DNA of 44,872 nucleotides from an uncultured Eubacteriales bacterium (GTDB lineage Bacteria; Bacillota; Clostridia; Oscillospirales; Oscillospiraceae), in NCBI GenBank assembly GCA_949283375.1, contig CASDSM010000007.1:1-44872 (forward strand), given 5' to 3'. The position numbers were made by a program, and so were the translations under genes. This document shows, in pieces, positions 30,584 to 38,760 of the stretch (positions are counted from its first letter, which is position 1; each line of letters starts with the position of its first letter). The notes beneath the pieces were generated by a model. That model ran no database searches. It saw nothing but the letters and a program-made list of their open reading frames with translations, and was not told where the DNA came from.

Positions 30584-31237
30584 ATGACCAGAGTCAGCCC
30601 CTCCGTCCTCTCCGCCGACTTCGCCTGCCTGGGCGAGAGCTGCCGCCGCGTGCTGGACGCGGGGGCGGATATGATCCACTTCGACGTGATGGACGGCCAC
30701 TTTGTGGACAACATCAGCTTCGGCCTGCCGGTGCTCGAGTCGCTGCGCCGGGTGCTGCCGGAGGCGGTGTATGACGTCCACCTGATGATCACCCATCCGC
30801 TGGACTACTGCTGCCAGTTCGCCGCGGCGGGGGCGGACTACATCACCTTCCACGTCGAGACGGTGGACGACATCCAGGCCACCATCGACGCGATCCGCTC
30901 CGCCGGCTGCGGGGCGGGCCTCTGCGTCAAGCCGGACACCCCGGCCGAGGCGGTCTTCCCCTGGCTGGACCAGCTCGCCCTCGTGCTGGTGATGGGGGTG
31001 GAGCCGGGCCACGGCGGCCAGGCATTCCAGGAGAGCGCTCTGGGCAAGCTGCGCGCCCTGCGCGCGGAGTGCGAGCGCCGGGGCCTGAACCCCTATCTCT
31101 CGGTGGACGGCGGCGTGAAGGCCGCCACCACCGGCCCGCAGTGCGTCGCGGCGGGGGCCAACCTCCTCGTCGCGGGCAGCGCCGTCTTCTGCGCGGAGGA
31201 CGTGGAGGCGGCGGTGAGCGCCTTCAAAGCCCTCTGA
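30584..31237 (+). CDS. rpe: Ribulose-phosphate 3-epimerase
   Basis: 217 residues from ATG 30584, nine bases after AAGGAG. All family motifs are present: SVLSADFA, HFDVMDGHFV (metal His and Asp), YDVHLMI (His), MGVEPGHGGQAF (phosphate loop) and LSVDGGV (Asp). It interconverts ribulose 5-phosphate and xylulose 5-phosphate in the pentose phosphate pathway. Full length, single-gene transcript ended by the terminator at 31,255. Confidence 0.95.
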   Translation: MTRVSPSVLSADFACLGESCRRVLDAGADMIHFDVMDGHFVDNISFGLPVLESLRRVLPEAVYDVHLMITHPLDYCCQFAAAGADYITFHVETVDDIQATIDAIRSAGCGAGLCVKPDTPAEAVFPWLDQLALVLVMGVEPGHGGQAFQESALGKLRALRAECERRGLNPYLSVDGGVKAATTGPQCVAAGANLLVAGSAVFCAEDVEAAVSAFKAL

Positions 31238-31254
31238 CAAGCGATCACAAGCGA

Positions 31255-31289
31255 AAACAGCCTCCCGCCAATGCAGCGGGGGGCTGTTT
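31255..31289. terminator. Bidirectional terminator between rpe and the ABC exporter
   Basis: A 14-bp stem (one G.U) with arms AAACAGCCTCCCGC and GCGGGGGGCTGTTT, loop of seven, T-rich on both strands. It lies between convergent genes. Confidence 0.75.
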
Positions 31290-31317
31290 CCTGTGTATGA
31301 GGGCGTGTGAGGCGCCT

Positions 31318-33234
31318 TTAGTCCAGCTCGAGCGCTCCGGTGTAGAGCTGGTAGTAGGTCCCCTTGAGGCGGATGAGGTCGTCGTGGGTGCCCCGCTCGA
31401 TGATGCGCCCGTGGTCGAGCACCATGATGGCGTTCGCGTTCTGCACGGTGGAGAGGCGGTGGGCGATGACGAAGGTGGTCCGCCCGGTCATCAGCGCGTC
31501 CATGCCGCGCTGGACGATCGCCTCGGTGCGCGTGTCGATGGAGGAGGTCGCCTCGTCCAGGATCATCACCGGGGGGTCGGCCACCGCCGCCCGGGCGATC
31601 GCGAGGAGCTGGCGCTGCCCCTGCGAGAGGTTCGCGCCGTTGCCGGTGAGCATGGTCTGATACCCGTCCGGCAGGCGGCGGATGAAGTCGTCTGCCCCGG
31701 CGAGCTGGGCGGCGGCGATGCACTCGTCGTCGTGCGCGTCCAGATTGCCGTAGCGGATGTTCTCCATGACGGTGCCGGTGAAGAGGTTGGTGTCCTGCAG
31801 GACGATGCCGAGGCTGCGGCGGAGATCGGCCTTTTTGATCTTGTTGATGTTGATCCCGTCGTAGCGGATCTTCCCGTCCGCGATGTCGTAGAAGCGGTTG
31901 ATCAGGTTGGTGATGGTGGTCTTGCCCGCGCCGGTGGAGCCGACGAAGGCCACCTTCTGCCCCGGCTTTGCGTAGAGGGAGACGTTGTGGAGCACCGTCT
32001 TCTCCGGCACATAGCCAAAGTCCACGTCAAACAGGCGCACATCGCCGCGCAGGCGGGTGTAGGTCACCGTGCCGTCGTGGTGGGGGTGCTTCCAGGCCCA
32101 GACGTTGGTCCGCTCGGGGTACTCCTCCATCGAGCCGTCCGCCGTCTCGCGGGCGTTGACCAGGGTGACATACCCCTCGTCCTGCTCCGGCTCCTCGTCG
32201 AGCAGGGCGAAGATGCGGTGCGCGCCCGCCAGACCCATGATCACCATGTTCACCTGGTTGGAGACCTGGCTGACCGACCCGGCGAACTGGCGGGTCATGT
32301 TCAGGAAGGGGACAACGATGCTGATGGAGAGGGCCATGCCGGAGAGGCTGAGGTTGGGCGCCCCGCCGAGCAGCAGCGCTCCGCCCACCAGGGCGACGAT
32401 GACATACATCACGTTGCCGATGTTGCCGAGCAGGGGCATGAGGATGTTTGCGTAGCGGTTGGCCTTCTCGGCGTTCTCGAAGAGGTCGTCGTTGATGCGG
32501 TCGAAGTCCGCCTTCGCCCCCTCCTCGTGGCAGAAGACCTTGACCACCTTCTGGCCGTTCATCATCTCCTCCACGAAGCCCTCCGTCCGGGCGAGGGCCT
32601 CCTGCTGGCGGAGGAAGTAGCGGGCGGAGCGGCCGCTGACCGCGCGGACGACAAAGGTCATCACGACCACCCCGGCGATCACCACCAGCGCCAGCCAGAT
32701 GCTGTAGTAGATCATGATGCAGAACACCGAGAGCAGCGTGACGCCCGAGATGAGCATCTGCGGCAGGCTCTGGCTGATCATCTGGCGCAGGGTGTCGATA
32801 TCATTCGTGTAAAAGCTCATGATATCGCCGTGGTTGTGGGTGTCAAAGTAGCGGATGGGGAGATCCTGCATGTGGTCGAACATCTGCTCGCGCAGCTTGG
32901 CGAGGGTGCCCTGGGTGATGATGGCCATCAGCTGGGTATAGCAGACGTTGGCGGCCAGGCTGAGGAGATAGAGGGCGACCAGGATGACCAGCAGCCGCGC
33001 GATGGTCCCCGAGGCCGCGCCCCAGTCGCCGGAGCGGTAGTTGGCGTCCACCACGGCGATGGCGTTCTGCATGAAGATGGAGGGCAGGGAGCTGACGACG
33101 GCGTTGAGCAGGATGCAGACCAGGGCGACCGGCAGCAGGACGGGGTAAAAGGAGATGAGGGTGCGCGCCAGACGGCGGAGCACTGTGCCGGGGGCCTGTA
33201 CGCGGCGCGCGGCGGACTTGTTCTCACTGGGCAT
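31318..33234 (-). CDS. ABC exporter, fused permease-ATPase, canonical half
   Basis: 638 residues from ATG 33234 (GGGAGG eight bases upstream), overlapping the partner gene by 11 bases. Six membrane helices (about 25-330) precede an ATPase with VGSTGAGKTT (Walker A), NLSQGQRQ (signature), VMILDEATSSID (Walker B with the catalytic Glu) and VIAHRLSTV (H-loop). About 40 extra residues with a Trp/His-rich WAWKHPHHDG lie between the membrane part and the ATPase. It forms a heterodimer with the neighbour, probably for drugs or lipids; the substrate is unknown. Confidence 0.93.
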   Translation of the reverse strand: MPSENKSAARRVQAPGTVLRRLARTLISFYPVLLPVALVCILLNAVVSSLPSIFMQNAIAVVDANYRSGDWGAASGTIARLLVILVALYLLSLAANVCYTQLMAIITQGTLAKLREQMFDHMQDLPIRYFDTHNHGDIMSFYTNDIDTLRQMISQSLPQMLISGVTLLSVFCIMIYYSIWLALVVIAGVVVMTFVVRAVSGRSARYFLRQQEALARTEGFVEEMMNGQKVVKVFCHEEGAKADFDRINDDLFENAEKANRYANILMPLLGNIGNVMYVIVALVGGALLLGGAPNLSLSGMALSISIVVPFLNMTRQFAGSVSQVSNQVNMVIMGLAGAHRIFALLDEEPEQDEGYVTLVNARETADGSMEEYPERTNVWAWKHPHHDGTVTYTRLRGDVRLFDVDFGYVPEKTVLHNVSLYAKPGQKVAFVGSTGAGKTTITNLINRFYDIADGKIRYDGININKIKKADLRRSLGIVLQDTNLFTGTVMENIRYGNLDAHDDECIAAAQLAGADDFIRRLPDGYQTMLTGNGANLSQGQRQLLAIARAAVADPPVMILDEATSSIDTRTEAIVQRGMDALMTGRTTFVIAHRLSTVQNANAIMVLDHGRIIERGTHDDLIRLKGTYYQLYTGALELD

Positions 33235-34972
33235 GCTGCTCGCCTCCCTTCCGGTTCTGGGCATAGTAGGTCTCGCGGTAGGCCTCGCTGCGCTCCATCA
33301 GCTCGTCGTGCGAGCCGATGTCGTGGATGCGGCCGCCCTTCATCAGGATGATGCGGTCCGCGTCCTGCACGCTCGCCACCCGCTGGGCGATGATGATCTT
33401 GGTGGTCTCCGGGAGGAACTCGCGCAGGCCGCGGCGGATGAGGGCGTCCGTCCGGGTGTCCACCGCGCTGGTGGAGTCGTCCAGGATGAGGATTTTGGGC
33501 TTTTTCAGCAGGGCGCGGGCGATGCACAGGCGCTGCTTCTGCCCGCCGGAGACGTTCGTGCCCCCCTGCTCGATCCAGGTGTCATACTTTTCGGGGAACT
33601 GCTGGATGAACTCGTCCGCCTGCGCCAGACGGCAGGCCTCCTCGATCTCGGCGTCGGTGGCCTCCGGGTTGCCCCAGCGGAGGTTGTCGCGGATGGTGCC
33701 GGAGAAGAGGACGTTCTTCTGCAATACCACCGACACCTGATTGCGCAGGGTCTCCAGGTCATAGCGGCGCACATCCACCCCGCCGACGCGCACGCGGCCC
33801 TCCGTCACGTCATACAGGCGCGGGATGAGCTGGATGAGGGAGGACTTGGACGAGCCGGTGCCGCCGAGGATGCCGATCACCTCGCCCGAGCGGATGTGCA
33901 GGTCGATGTCGGCCAGGGCGCGGCGGTTGGCCACGCGGGAGTACTTGAAGCTCACGTTCTCAAAGTCGATGGAGCCGTCGCGGACGGTCTTCACCGCGTC
34001 CGGCGGGCTGGTGAGGGTGCTCTCCTCCTGGAGGACCTCCACGATGCGCTCGGCCGACTCGAGGGACATGGTGATCATCACGAAGACCATGGAGATCATC
34101 ATCAGGCTCATCAGGATCTGGAAGCTGTAGGTGAGCATGGAGGACATCTGCCCCACGTTCAGGTCGAGCCCCTGACTGGTGATGACGGTGTAGGAGCCGT
34201 AGCTCATCACGAACACCATCGCGATGTAGACGCAGAACTGCATCATCGGGCTGTTGATGGCCATGATGCGCTCTGCGCGGGTGAAGTCGCGCTGGACGTC
34301 GCGGGCGGCGGCGCCGAACTTCTGCTTCTCATAGTCCTCGCGCACGAAGGACTTGACCACCCGCATCGCCTGCACGTTCTCCTGCACCGAGTCATTCAGG
34401 GCGTCATACTTGCGGAAGACCCGGCGGAAGAGGGGGGTGGCCGCCCGGATGACCAGGATCAGGCCGATCGTGAGCACCGGGATGGTGAACAGGAAGATCA
34501 TCGCCAGCCGTCCGCCCATCAGAAAGCCCATCACAAAGGAGAACACCAGCATCAGCGGGCAGCGGATGGCGATGCGGATGATCATCATGAAGGCCATCTG
34601 CACGTTCGTGATGTCGGTGGTCATCCGGGTGACCAGGCTGGAGACGAGGAACTTGTCGATGTTCTCAAACGAGTAGTCCTGGATCTTGTAAAACATATCA
34701 CGGCGCAGGTTGCGGCCAAAGCCGGCCGAGGCCGTGGCGCAGGTGGCGCCTGCCGCCGCGCCGAAGATGAGCGAGGCGACCGCCATGGCCAGCAGCACCA
34801 GGCCATAGCGCCAGATCACGTCCATCGGGCAGCCGTTCTGCATCTCCGTGACCAGATTGGCGGTCACGAAGGGGATGGCGCACTCGAGGATCACCTCCAG
34901 AATGACCAGCAGAGGGGTCAGGATGGAGGCCGTCTTATACTCGCGGATGCTGCGGGCGAGAACCCTGATCAT
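33224..34972 (-). CDS. ABC exporter, fused permease-ATPase, degenerate half
   Basis: 582 residues, ATG 34972 overlapping the MarR stop as ATGA. Six membrane helices (about 15-310) are followed by an ATPase with Walker A GGTGSSKSS and signature NVSGGQKQR. The Walker B reads ILILDDSTSAVD, with Asp in place of the catalytic Glu, and the switch reads IIIAQRVASV, with Gln in place of His. Such a degenerate site is typical of one subunit of heterodimeric exporters like BmrCD/LmrCD (family knowledge), so the partner at 31,318-33,234 does most of the hydrolysis. Confidence 0.93.
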   Translation of the reverse strand: MIRVLARSIREYKTASILTPLLVILEVILECAIPFVTANLVTEMQNGCPMDVIWRYGLVLLAMAVASLIFGAAAGATCATASAGFGRNLRRDMFYKIQDYSFENIDKFLVSSLVTRMTTDITNVQMAFMMIIRIAIRCPLMLVFSFVMGFLMGGRLAMIFLFTIPVLTIGLILVIRAATPLFRRVFRKYDALNDSVQENVQAMRVVKSFVREDYEKQKFGAAARDVQRDFTRAERIMAINSPMMQFCVYIAMVFVMSYGSYTVITSQGLDLNVGQMSSMLTYSFQILMSLMMISMVFVMITMSLESAERIVEVLQEESTLTSPPDAVKTVRDGSIDFENVSFKYSRVANRRALADIDLHIRSGEVIGILGGTGSSKSSLIQLIPRLYDVTEGRVRVGGVDVRRYDLETLRNQVSVVLQKNVLFSGTIRDNLRWGNPEATDAEIEEACRLAQADEFIQQFPEKYDTWIEQGGTNVSGGQKQRLCIARALLKKPKILILDDSTSAVDTRTDALIRRGLREFLPETTKIIIAQRVASVQDADRIILMKGGRIHDIGSHDELMERSEAYRETYYAQNRKGGEQHAQ

Positions 34973-35496
34973 ATGTCTGAAACCTCCGTTTCTTCCGTCT
35001 CCGGGGCGGCAGCCGTGCCGTCCGGTTTGTTTTGCTGCGAACAGCCTGCGCGCTCCGGCGCGCAGTCCTCCCAGTCGTCCAGGTTGGCGAGCATCTGCGC
35101 CGCCATCTCCTTGAAGAGCTGTACCTGCCCGGACGAGAGGCCCCGCGTGAGCATCCGGTCGGTCTCCCGCAGGGCGGCGGCCACCTGCTCGTTGAGCTCC
35201 ACCGCCCGCTGCGTGGGCACCAGGCTCTTCAGCCGCGCGTCACTGGCCACGCTTTCCCGGCGCAGGATGCCGTTTTTTTCCAGGAGCTGCAAAATTCCGG
35301 TCGCTGTGGAGCGGCTGAGCCCGAAGGCCCGCTCGATGTCGCGCTGAAAGACCTCCCCCTGCCGGCAGTGGACCAGGATATAGCAGATCACCCGGCTCTG
35401 CACCCCGGTGATGCCGAGGTCCTGAAAGGTGGCGTTCAGCCGCGCCTTGACCTTGTGCGAGAGCAGATTGATCCATGCGCCGCAGTCCTTCTCCAT
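34969..35496 (-). CDS. MarR-family regulator of the ABC exporter
   Basis: 175 residues from ATG 35496 (GGAGG seven bases upstream). The winged helix has ITGVQSRVICYILVHCRQGE, VFQRDIERAFGLSRS followed by TATGILQLLEKNGILRRE, and an Arg in DARLKSLVPT for the wing. Some 35 residues beyond the usual MarR end are Cys- and acid-rich. It is the first gene of the operon with both exporter halves and probably represses it, relieved by a ligand. Confidence 0.92.
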   Translation of the reverse strand: MEKDCGAWINLLSHKVKARLNATFQDLGITGVQSRVICYILVHCRQGEVFQRDIERAFGLSRSTATGILQLLEKNGILRRESVASDARLKSLVPTQRAVELNEQVAAALRETDRMLTRGLSSGQVQLFKEMAAQMLANLDDWEDCAPERAGCSQQNKPDGTAAAPETEETEVSDI

Positions 35497-35528
35497 CCAG
35501 ACACCTCCTTCCGTCTGTATCTGTAAGT

Positions 35529-35575
35529 TGTTCGTGGGCGAACAGTATAGTACACGGATTTCCACGGATTGTCAA
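35529..35575 (-). promoter_or_regulatory. marR-ABC operon promoter with operator
   Basis: TTGACA (35575-35570), 17-bp spacer, TACTAT (35552-35547). A palindrome with arms TGTTCG and CGAACA (35529-35544) follows the -10 and covers the start of transcription, so it is the likely MarR operator. Confidence 0.8.
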
Positions 35576-35639
35576 GAGGGAGAGACAAATTTTTTCCGCC
35601 CGCTGGTCAACGGATGCACCCCGGCTTTTCCGCAGGGAA

Positions 35640-35802
35640 CGGCCCTGACCGTTCCGTCCGAAAGCCCGTTCCGCCCGGCCGCCCGCCGGGGTAACAGAGG
35701 TAAGAAAAGTAACAAAGGTAACTTCTCCCTGTACGGGGAAGAAGTTACCTTCTGTTACCGGGAGAGCGCCTCAGCGGCGGCGTCCGCCCTTATAGTTGCG
35801 CG
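35640..35802. repeat. Intergenic hairpin repeat, copy 1, reaching into the MerR gene
   Basis: Contains a GGAACGG/CCGTTCC dyad, a GCCCGCCGGGGTAAC segment and a hairpin of AAGGTAACTTCTCC type. A 33-bp block (35770-35802) that is identical to 40108-40140 follows. Same order as the copy at 39.96-40.14 kb. Confidence 0.8.
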
Positions 35803-36156
35803 CTCGGCGAGCATCCGGTCGTGATAGCGCAGCTTCTCATCCAGCCGGTCGAGCGAGCGCTGCATGTCCTCCATCCGCGCGGCGAGCAGGTCGCGCTGGC
35901 GGGCCAGCAGCTCCCGCCGCGCCTGGAGCGTCCCCTCCCCCTGCTGGACGAGGGCGGCGTACTGCGCCAGCGCCTCGATCTGTACCCCGGCGGCGCGCAT
36001 GCACTTCATCAGCTCGATCCAGCGGCAGGACGCCTCGTCATAGTCCCGGATGCCGCTGCGGGTGCGCGGGACGGGCGGGATCAGCCCCACGCGCTCATAG
36101 TAGCGCAGGGTGTCCGCCGTGAGGCCGTATTTCCGGCTGACCTCCGCGATGGTCAT
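35755..36156 (-). CDS. MerR-family transcriptional regulator
   Basis: 133 residues, ATG 36156 after GGGAGG. The winged helix (IAEVSRKYGLTADTLRYYERVGLIPP, split by the turn) and SGIRDYDEASCRWIELMKCMRAAG are classic MerR sequence, followed by a long dimer coiled coil. No Cys pattern for metals, so an organic or oxidant signal is more likely. The last 16 residues come from sequence shared with the end of the carboxypeptidase gene and from the repeat, which also supplies the stop codon. Confidence 0.9.
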   Translation of the reverse strand: MTIAEVSRKYGLTADTLRYYERVGLIPPVPRTRSGIRDYDEASCRWIELMKCMRAAGVQIEALAQYAALVQQGEGTLQARRELLARQRDLLAARMEDMQRSLDRLDEKLRYHDRMLAERATIRADAAAEALSR

Positions 36157-36201
36157 AGGTCCTCCCCCCTTCCGGCGGCGCTCAGGGCCGCCTCTCTCTT
36201 C

Positions 36202-36232
36202 AGATTAGCACCTGGAGCGCAGTCCATGTCAA
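36202..36232 (-). promoter_or_regulatory. MerR-type promoter with 19-bp spacer
   Basis: TTGACA (36232-36227), 19-bp spacer, TAATCT (36207-36202) upstream of the merR-like gene. Long spacers of 19-20 bp are the mark of promoters activated by MerR proteins through DNA twisting, so autoregulation is likely. Confidence 0.6.
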
Positions 36233-36255
36233 GCGGGAAAGGCCGCAGGGCGCAC

Positions 36256-36296
36256 AAAAAAATTCGGAAACCGCCCTCTGCAAGACGGTTTCCGAA
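36256..36296 (-). terminator. Terminator of the tRNA operon
   Basis: TTCGGAAACCG and CGGTTTCCGAA form an 11-bp stem followed on the minus strand by seven U. Confidence 0.92.
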
Positions 36297-36305
36297 CTGA
36301 TTTTC

Positions 36306-36378
36306 TGACCCGTCGGGGATTCGAACCCCGGACACCCTGCTTAAAAGGCAGGTGCTCTGCCGGCTGAGCTAACGGGTC
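36306..36378 (-). tRNA. tRNA-Lys (TTT)
   Basis: 73 nt, acceptor GACCCGT/ACGGGTC, anticodon loop CTTTTAA, TTCGAAT T-loop. CCA is not encoded. Last tRNA of the operon. Confidence 0.95.
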
Positions 36379-36383
36379 ATGCC

Positions 36384-36455
36384 CTGGGATGGCGGGACTC
36401 GAACCCACGAATGCGGGAGTCAAAGTCCCGTGCCTTACCACTTGGCGACATCCCA
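36384..36455 (-). tRNA. tRNA-Gln (TTG)
   Basis: 72 nt, acceptor TGGGATG/CATCCCA, anticodon loop CTTTGAC, T-loop TTCGAGT. CCA not encoded. Confidence 0.95.
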
Positions 36456-36564
36456 ATACGTTCCTCCGCGCAGATGCCCGCATCCGCGCGCCCCCGCCGG
36501 GGGAAGAAAAAATGGTCAGCCGGGATGTCTCCCTCTGACCTGGCTCCCTGTGGAGGGAAGAGAG

Positions 36565-36639
<75 letters not shown>

Positions 36640-36695
36640 ATATGCACTTGCATGATACCGCCGCGGCTCAGGGGCAGGGACCCGGGCCGGGCAAG

Positions 36696-36769
<74 letters not shown>

Positions 36770-36775
36770 ATGTGG

Positions 36776-36846
36776 AGCGGGTGATGGGAATCGAACCCAC
36801 GCGACCAGCTTGGAAGGCTGGGATTCTACCATTGAACTACACCCGC
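36776..36846 (-). tRNA. tRNA-Gly (TCC)
   Basis: 71 nt, acceptor GCGGGTG/CACCCGC, anticodon loop CTTCCAA. First tRNA of the operon. Confidence 0.95.
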
Positions 36847-36866
36847 AAGCCGTTACCAGCCGGAAT

Positions 36867-36895
36867 ATAATAGCACAGCCGGGCGGACTTGTCAA
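36867..36895 (-). promoter_or_regulatory. tRNA operon promoter
   Basis: TTGACA (36895-36890), 17-bp spacer, TATTAT (36872-36867), 20 bases upstream of tRNA-Gly. Confidence 0.9.
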
Positions 36896-36940
36896 GTTGT
36901 TCCCCCCATCTTTTTTTCGAAAAATCGGGGGGACGGCCCC

Positions 36941-38008
36941 TCAGCGCAGCTCCTTGTCGCAGTAGGCGCAGCACTGGCGGCCGTTGACCACCTTGACCAG
37001 CGGCGGCAGATAGCTCCCCTCCGTCTGGGTGATGCAGACGGGGTTGGAGCAGACCGGTTTCGTGCCGATCTCCACCGGGTCGGGGATGCGGTGCCCCTGG
37101 TTGGCGAGGTCCATCAGGAGCGCCATGCGGACATACATGCCAAAGCGGGCCTGCTCGAAGTAGGCCGCGCGCGGGTCGTCGTCCACGTCCACGGCGATCT
37201 CGTCCACCCGGGGGAGGGGGTGGAGGATGAGCATATTGGGCCGGGCGCGGTCGAGCTTGCGGCGGTTTAAGATATACACGCCCTTGTTGCGCTCGTACTC
37301 CAGCGGGTCGAGGAAGCGCTCGCGCTGGATGCGGGTCATGTAGAGCACGTCGAGCATGGGCATGACCGCCTCCAGACTGGTGACCTCGGTGTACCACAGG
37401 CCGTTTTCCTGCATGAACAGGCGCATATAGTCCGGGATGGCCAGCTCGCGCGGGCTGATGAGGTAGAACTTGACATCGTTAAACTTGGCCAGCGCCTTGA
37501 TGAGGGAGTGGACGGTGCGCCCGTTCTTCAGATCGCCGCACAGGCCGATGGAGATGCCGTCCACGCTGCCGCGCAGGCGGGTGATGGTGGTGAGGTCCGC
37601 CATCGTCTGGGTGGGGTGCATGTGCCCGCCGTCGCCGGCGTTGATGATGGGCACCTCGGAGTAGAGGCTGGCCGCCTTGGCCGCCCCCTCGCGGGGATTG
37701 CGCATCACGATGACGTCGGAGTAGGCGGAGACCATCTTGATGGTGTCCTTGAGCGTCTCCCCCTTGGCGGTGGAGGAGGACTTGGGGTCGGCAAAGCCGA
37801 AGACGGTGCCGCCCAGGCGGAGCATGGCGGTCTGGAAGGAGAAGTTGGTCCGGGTGGACGGCTCAAAAAAAAGGCTGCCCTCCAGCTTGCCGCGGCAGGC
37901 ATCCAGATATTGCTCCGGCGCGTCCATGATGGCCTCTGCCCGCGCGTAGAGCGCCTCCCATTCCTGACGGCTCAGGTCGCCGAAGTCGATGAGGTGGCGA
38001 AAACTCAC
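36941..38008 (-). CDS. pyrB: Aspartate carbamoyltransferase with C-terminal PyrI-like zinc domain
   Basis: 355 residues from GTG 38008, which has GGGGAG seven bases upstream; the ATG at 38041 falls within the promoter -10. The catalytic part (1-300) has FFEPSTRTNFSF (carbamoyl phosphate), NAGDGGHMHPTQT, GDLKNGRTVHSL and LHPLPRVDEI. About 50 added residues carry four Cys in the PyrI spacing: CSNPVC, then CCAYCDKEL. In E. coli this zinc domain belongs to the separate regulatory chain PyrI. Here only the zinc part is fused, without the nucleotide-binding part. It catalyses the first committed step of pyrimidine synthesis. Confidence 0.92.
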   Translation of the reverse strand: MSFRHLIDFGDLSRQEWEALYARAEAIMDAPEQYLDACRGKLEGSLFFEPSTRTNFSFQTAMLRLGGTVFGFADPKSSSTAKGETLKDTIKMVSAYSDVIVMRNPREGAAKAASLYSEVPIINAGDGGHMHPTQTMADLTTITRLRGSVDGISIGLCGDLKNGRTVHSLIKALAKFNDVKFYLISPRELAIPDYMRLFMQENGLWYTEVTSLEAVMPMLDVLYMTRIQRERFLDPLEYERNKGVYILNRRKLDRARPNMLILHPLPRVDEIAVDVDDDPRAAYFEQARFGMYVRMALLMDLANQGHRIPDPVEIGTKPVCSNPVCITQTEGSYLPPLVKVVNGRQCCAYCDKELR

Positions 38009-38039
38009 CCGGAATCTCCCCTTCCTGTCGGTTTTCTCC

Positions 38040-38068
38040 ATTGTACCACATCTCCCCCGCCGCGGCAA
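38040..38068 (-). promoter_or_regulatory. pyrB promoter
   Basis: TTGCCG (38068-38063), 17-bp spacer, TACAAT (38045-38040). Its position decides for the GTG start at 38008. Confidence 0.6.
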
Positions 38069-38185
38069 GGGGGACGCGGGGGAAATCGCCGCCCCCTTGC
38101 CGGATGGCCGCCGGGCGGGTATAATAGAGCAGGCGGGGGAACAAAGGTAACTTCTCCCTGTACGGTGGAGAAGTTACCTTTGGAG

Positions 38186-38395
38186 GCTGTCAAAAAAGTG
38201 TTTTTGACAGCCTTTCGAGCAAATGCAAGCATTTGCTCGAGTTTGCAGCCCTCCCACGCGCACTCGCTGCGCTCGCACACTCGTCGGGCTATCAGTATTT
38301 TTCGGCCGGTACATGCCCGTCCGAAAAATGAAATTGCACTTTATTTGGCCCTGCGGGCCAAACTCGGTGAGACCTTTTTTGACACTCTGAATTTG
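38186..38395. mobile_element. Hairpin-rich insert inside the intergenic repeat
   Basis: About 210 bp that interrupt the repeat relative to the intact copies. It contains five stems in a row, among them GGCTGTCAAAAA/TTTTTGACAGCC, CGAGCAAATGC/GCATTTGCTCG, ATTTTTCGG/CCGAAAAAT and TTTGGCCC/GGGCCAAA. It ends with TTTTTTGACA near its right edge, echoing the left edge. It may be a MITE-like element or a structured RNA. Confidence 0.55.
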
Positions 38396-38503
38396 TTACC
38401 CCGGCGGGCGGCCGGGCGGAGCGGGCTTTCGAACGGAACGGTCAAGACCGTTCCCTACGAAAGGGAACAATGGTGCGTCTGTAGACGGGCGGGCGCACTG
38501 AGG

Positions 38504-38635
38504 TGCGCCCGCGATGTGGGACGCAGGGCCGGGCGGCGCAGGCATTTCGTCCCACACTGTAGGGGGCGGTCTTGACCGCCCCGCGAGGACGGCAGAGGCT
38601 TTCGGGCGGAACGGTCAAGACCGTTCCCTACGGAA
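38504..38635 (+). repeat. 132-bp inverted repeat, left arm
   Basis: Matches the complement of 39742-39873 with only about two mismatches; flanks the carbonic anhydrase and DUF1540 genes. Boundaries are exact to within a few bases. Confidence 0.8.
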
Positions 38636-38760
38636 AAGACACGGTGCGGAGGGGACGGGAGGAGCGGTCAGGACCGTTCCCTGCGAAATCAAACGATGGC
38701 GCGTCCGCAGGCCGGCTGCACGCATCGTTTCAAAACTGAAATCATACAGGAGGCATGACC

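Larger units (their letters stand above)
38138..38745. repeat. Intergenic hairpin repeat block, copy 2 (inverted, interrupted)
   Basis: This 600-bp region has no gene. It starts with a GGTAACTTCTCC/GGAGAAGTTACC hairpin, continues with an inserted hairpin-rich element (about 38186-38395), and resumes with GTTACCCCGGCGGGCGGCC and several GGAACGGTCNNGACCGTTCC-type dyads. Read on the other strand it matches 39,742-40,085. Confidence 0.8.

Noticed and set aside
31069-35347. Two long plus-strand frames (760 and 730 codons)
   Set aside because: Antisense to the two ABC exporter genes, whose minus frames contain all ATPase motifs.
36900-36940. C-run/G-run hairpin after pyrB as a terminator
   Set aside because: The stem is interrupted by A/T runs and no U run follows on the minus strand, so it was not called.
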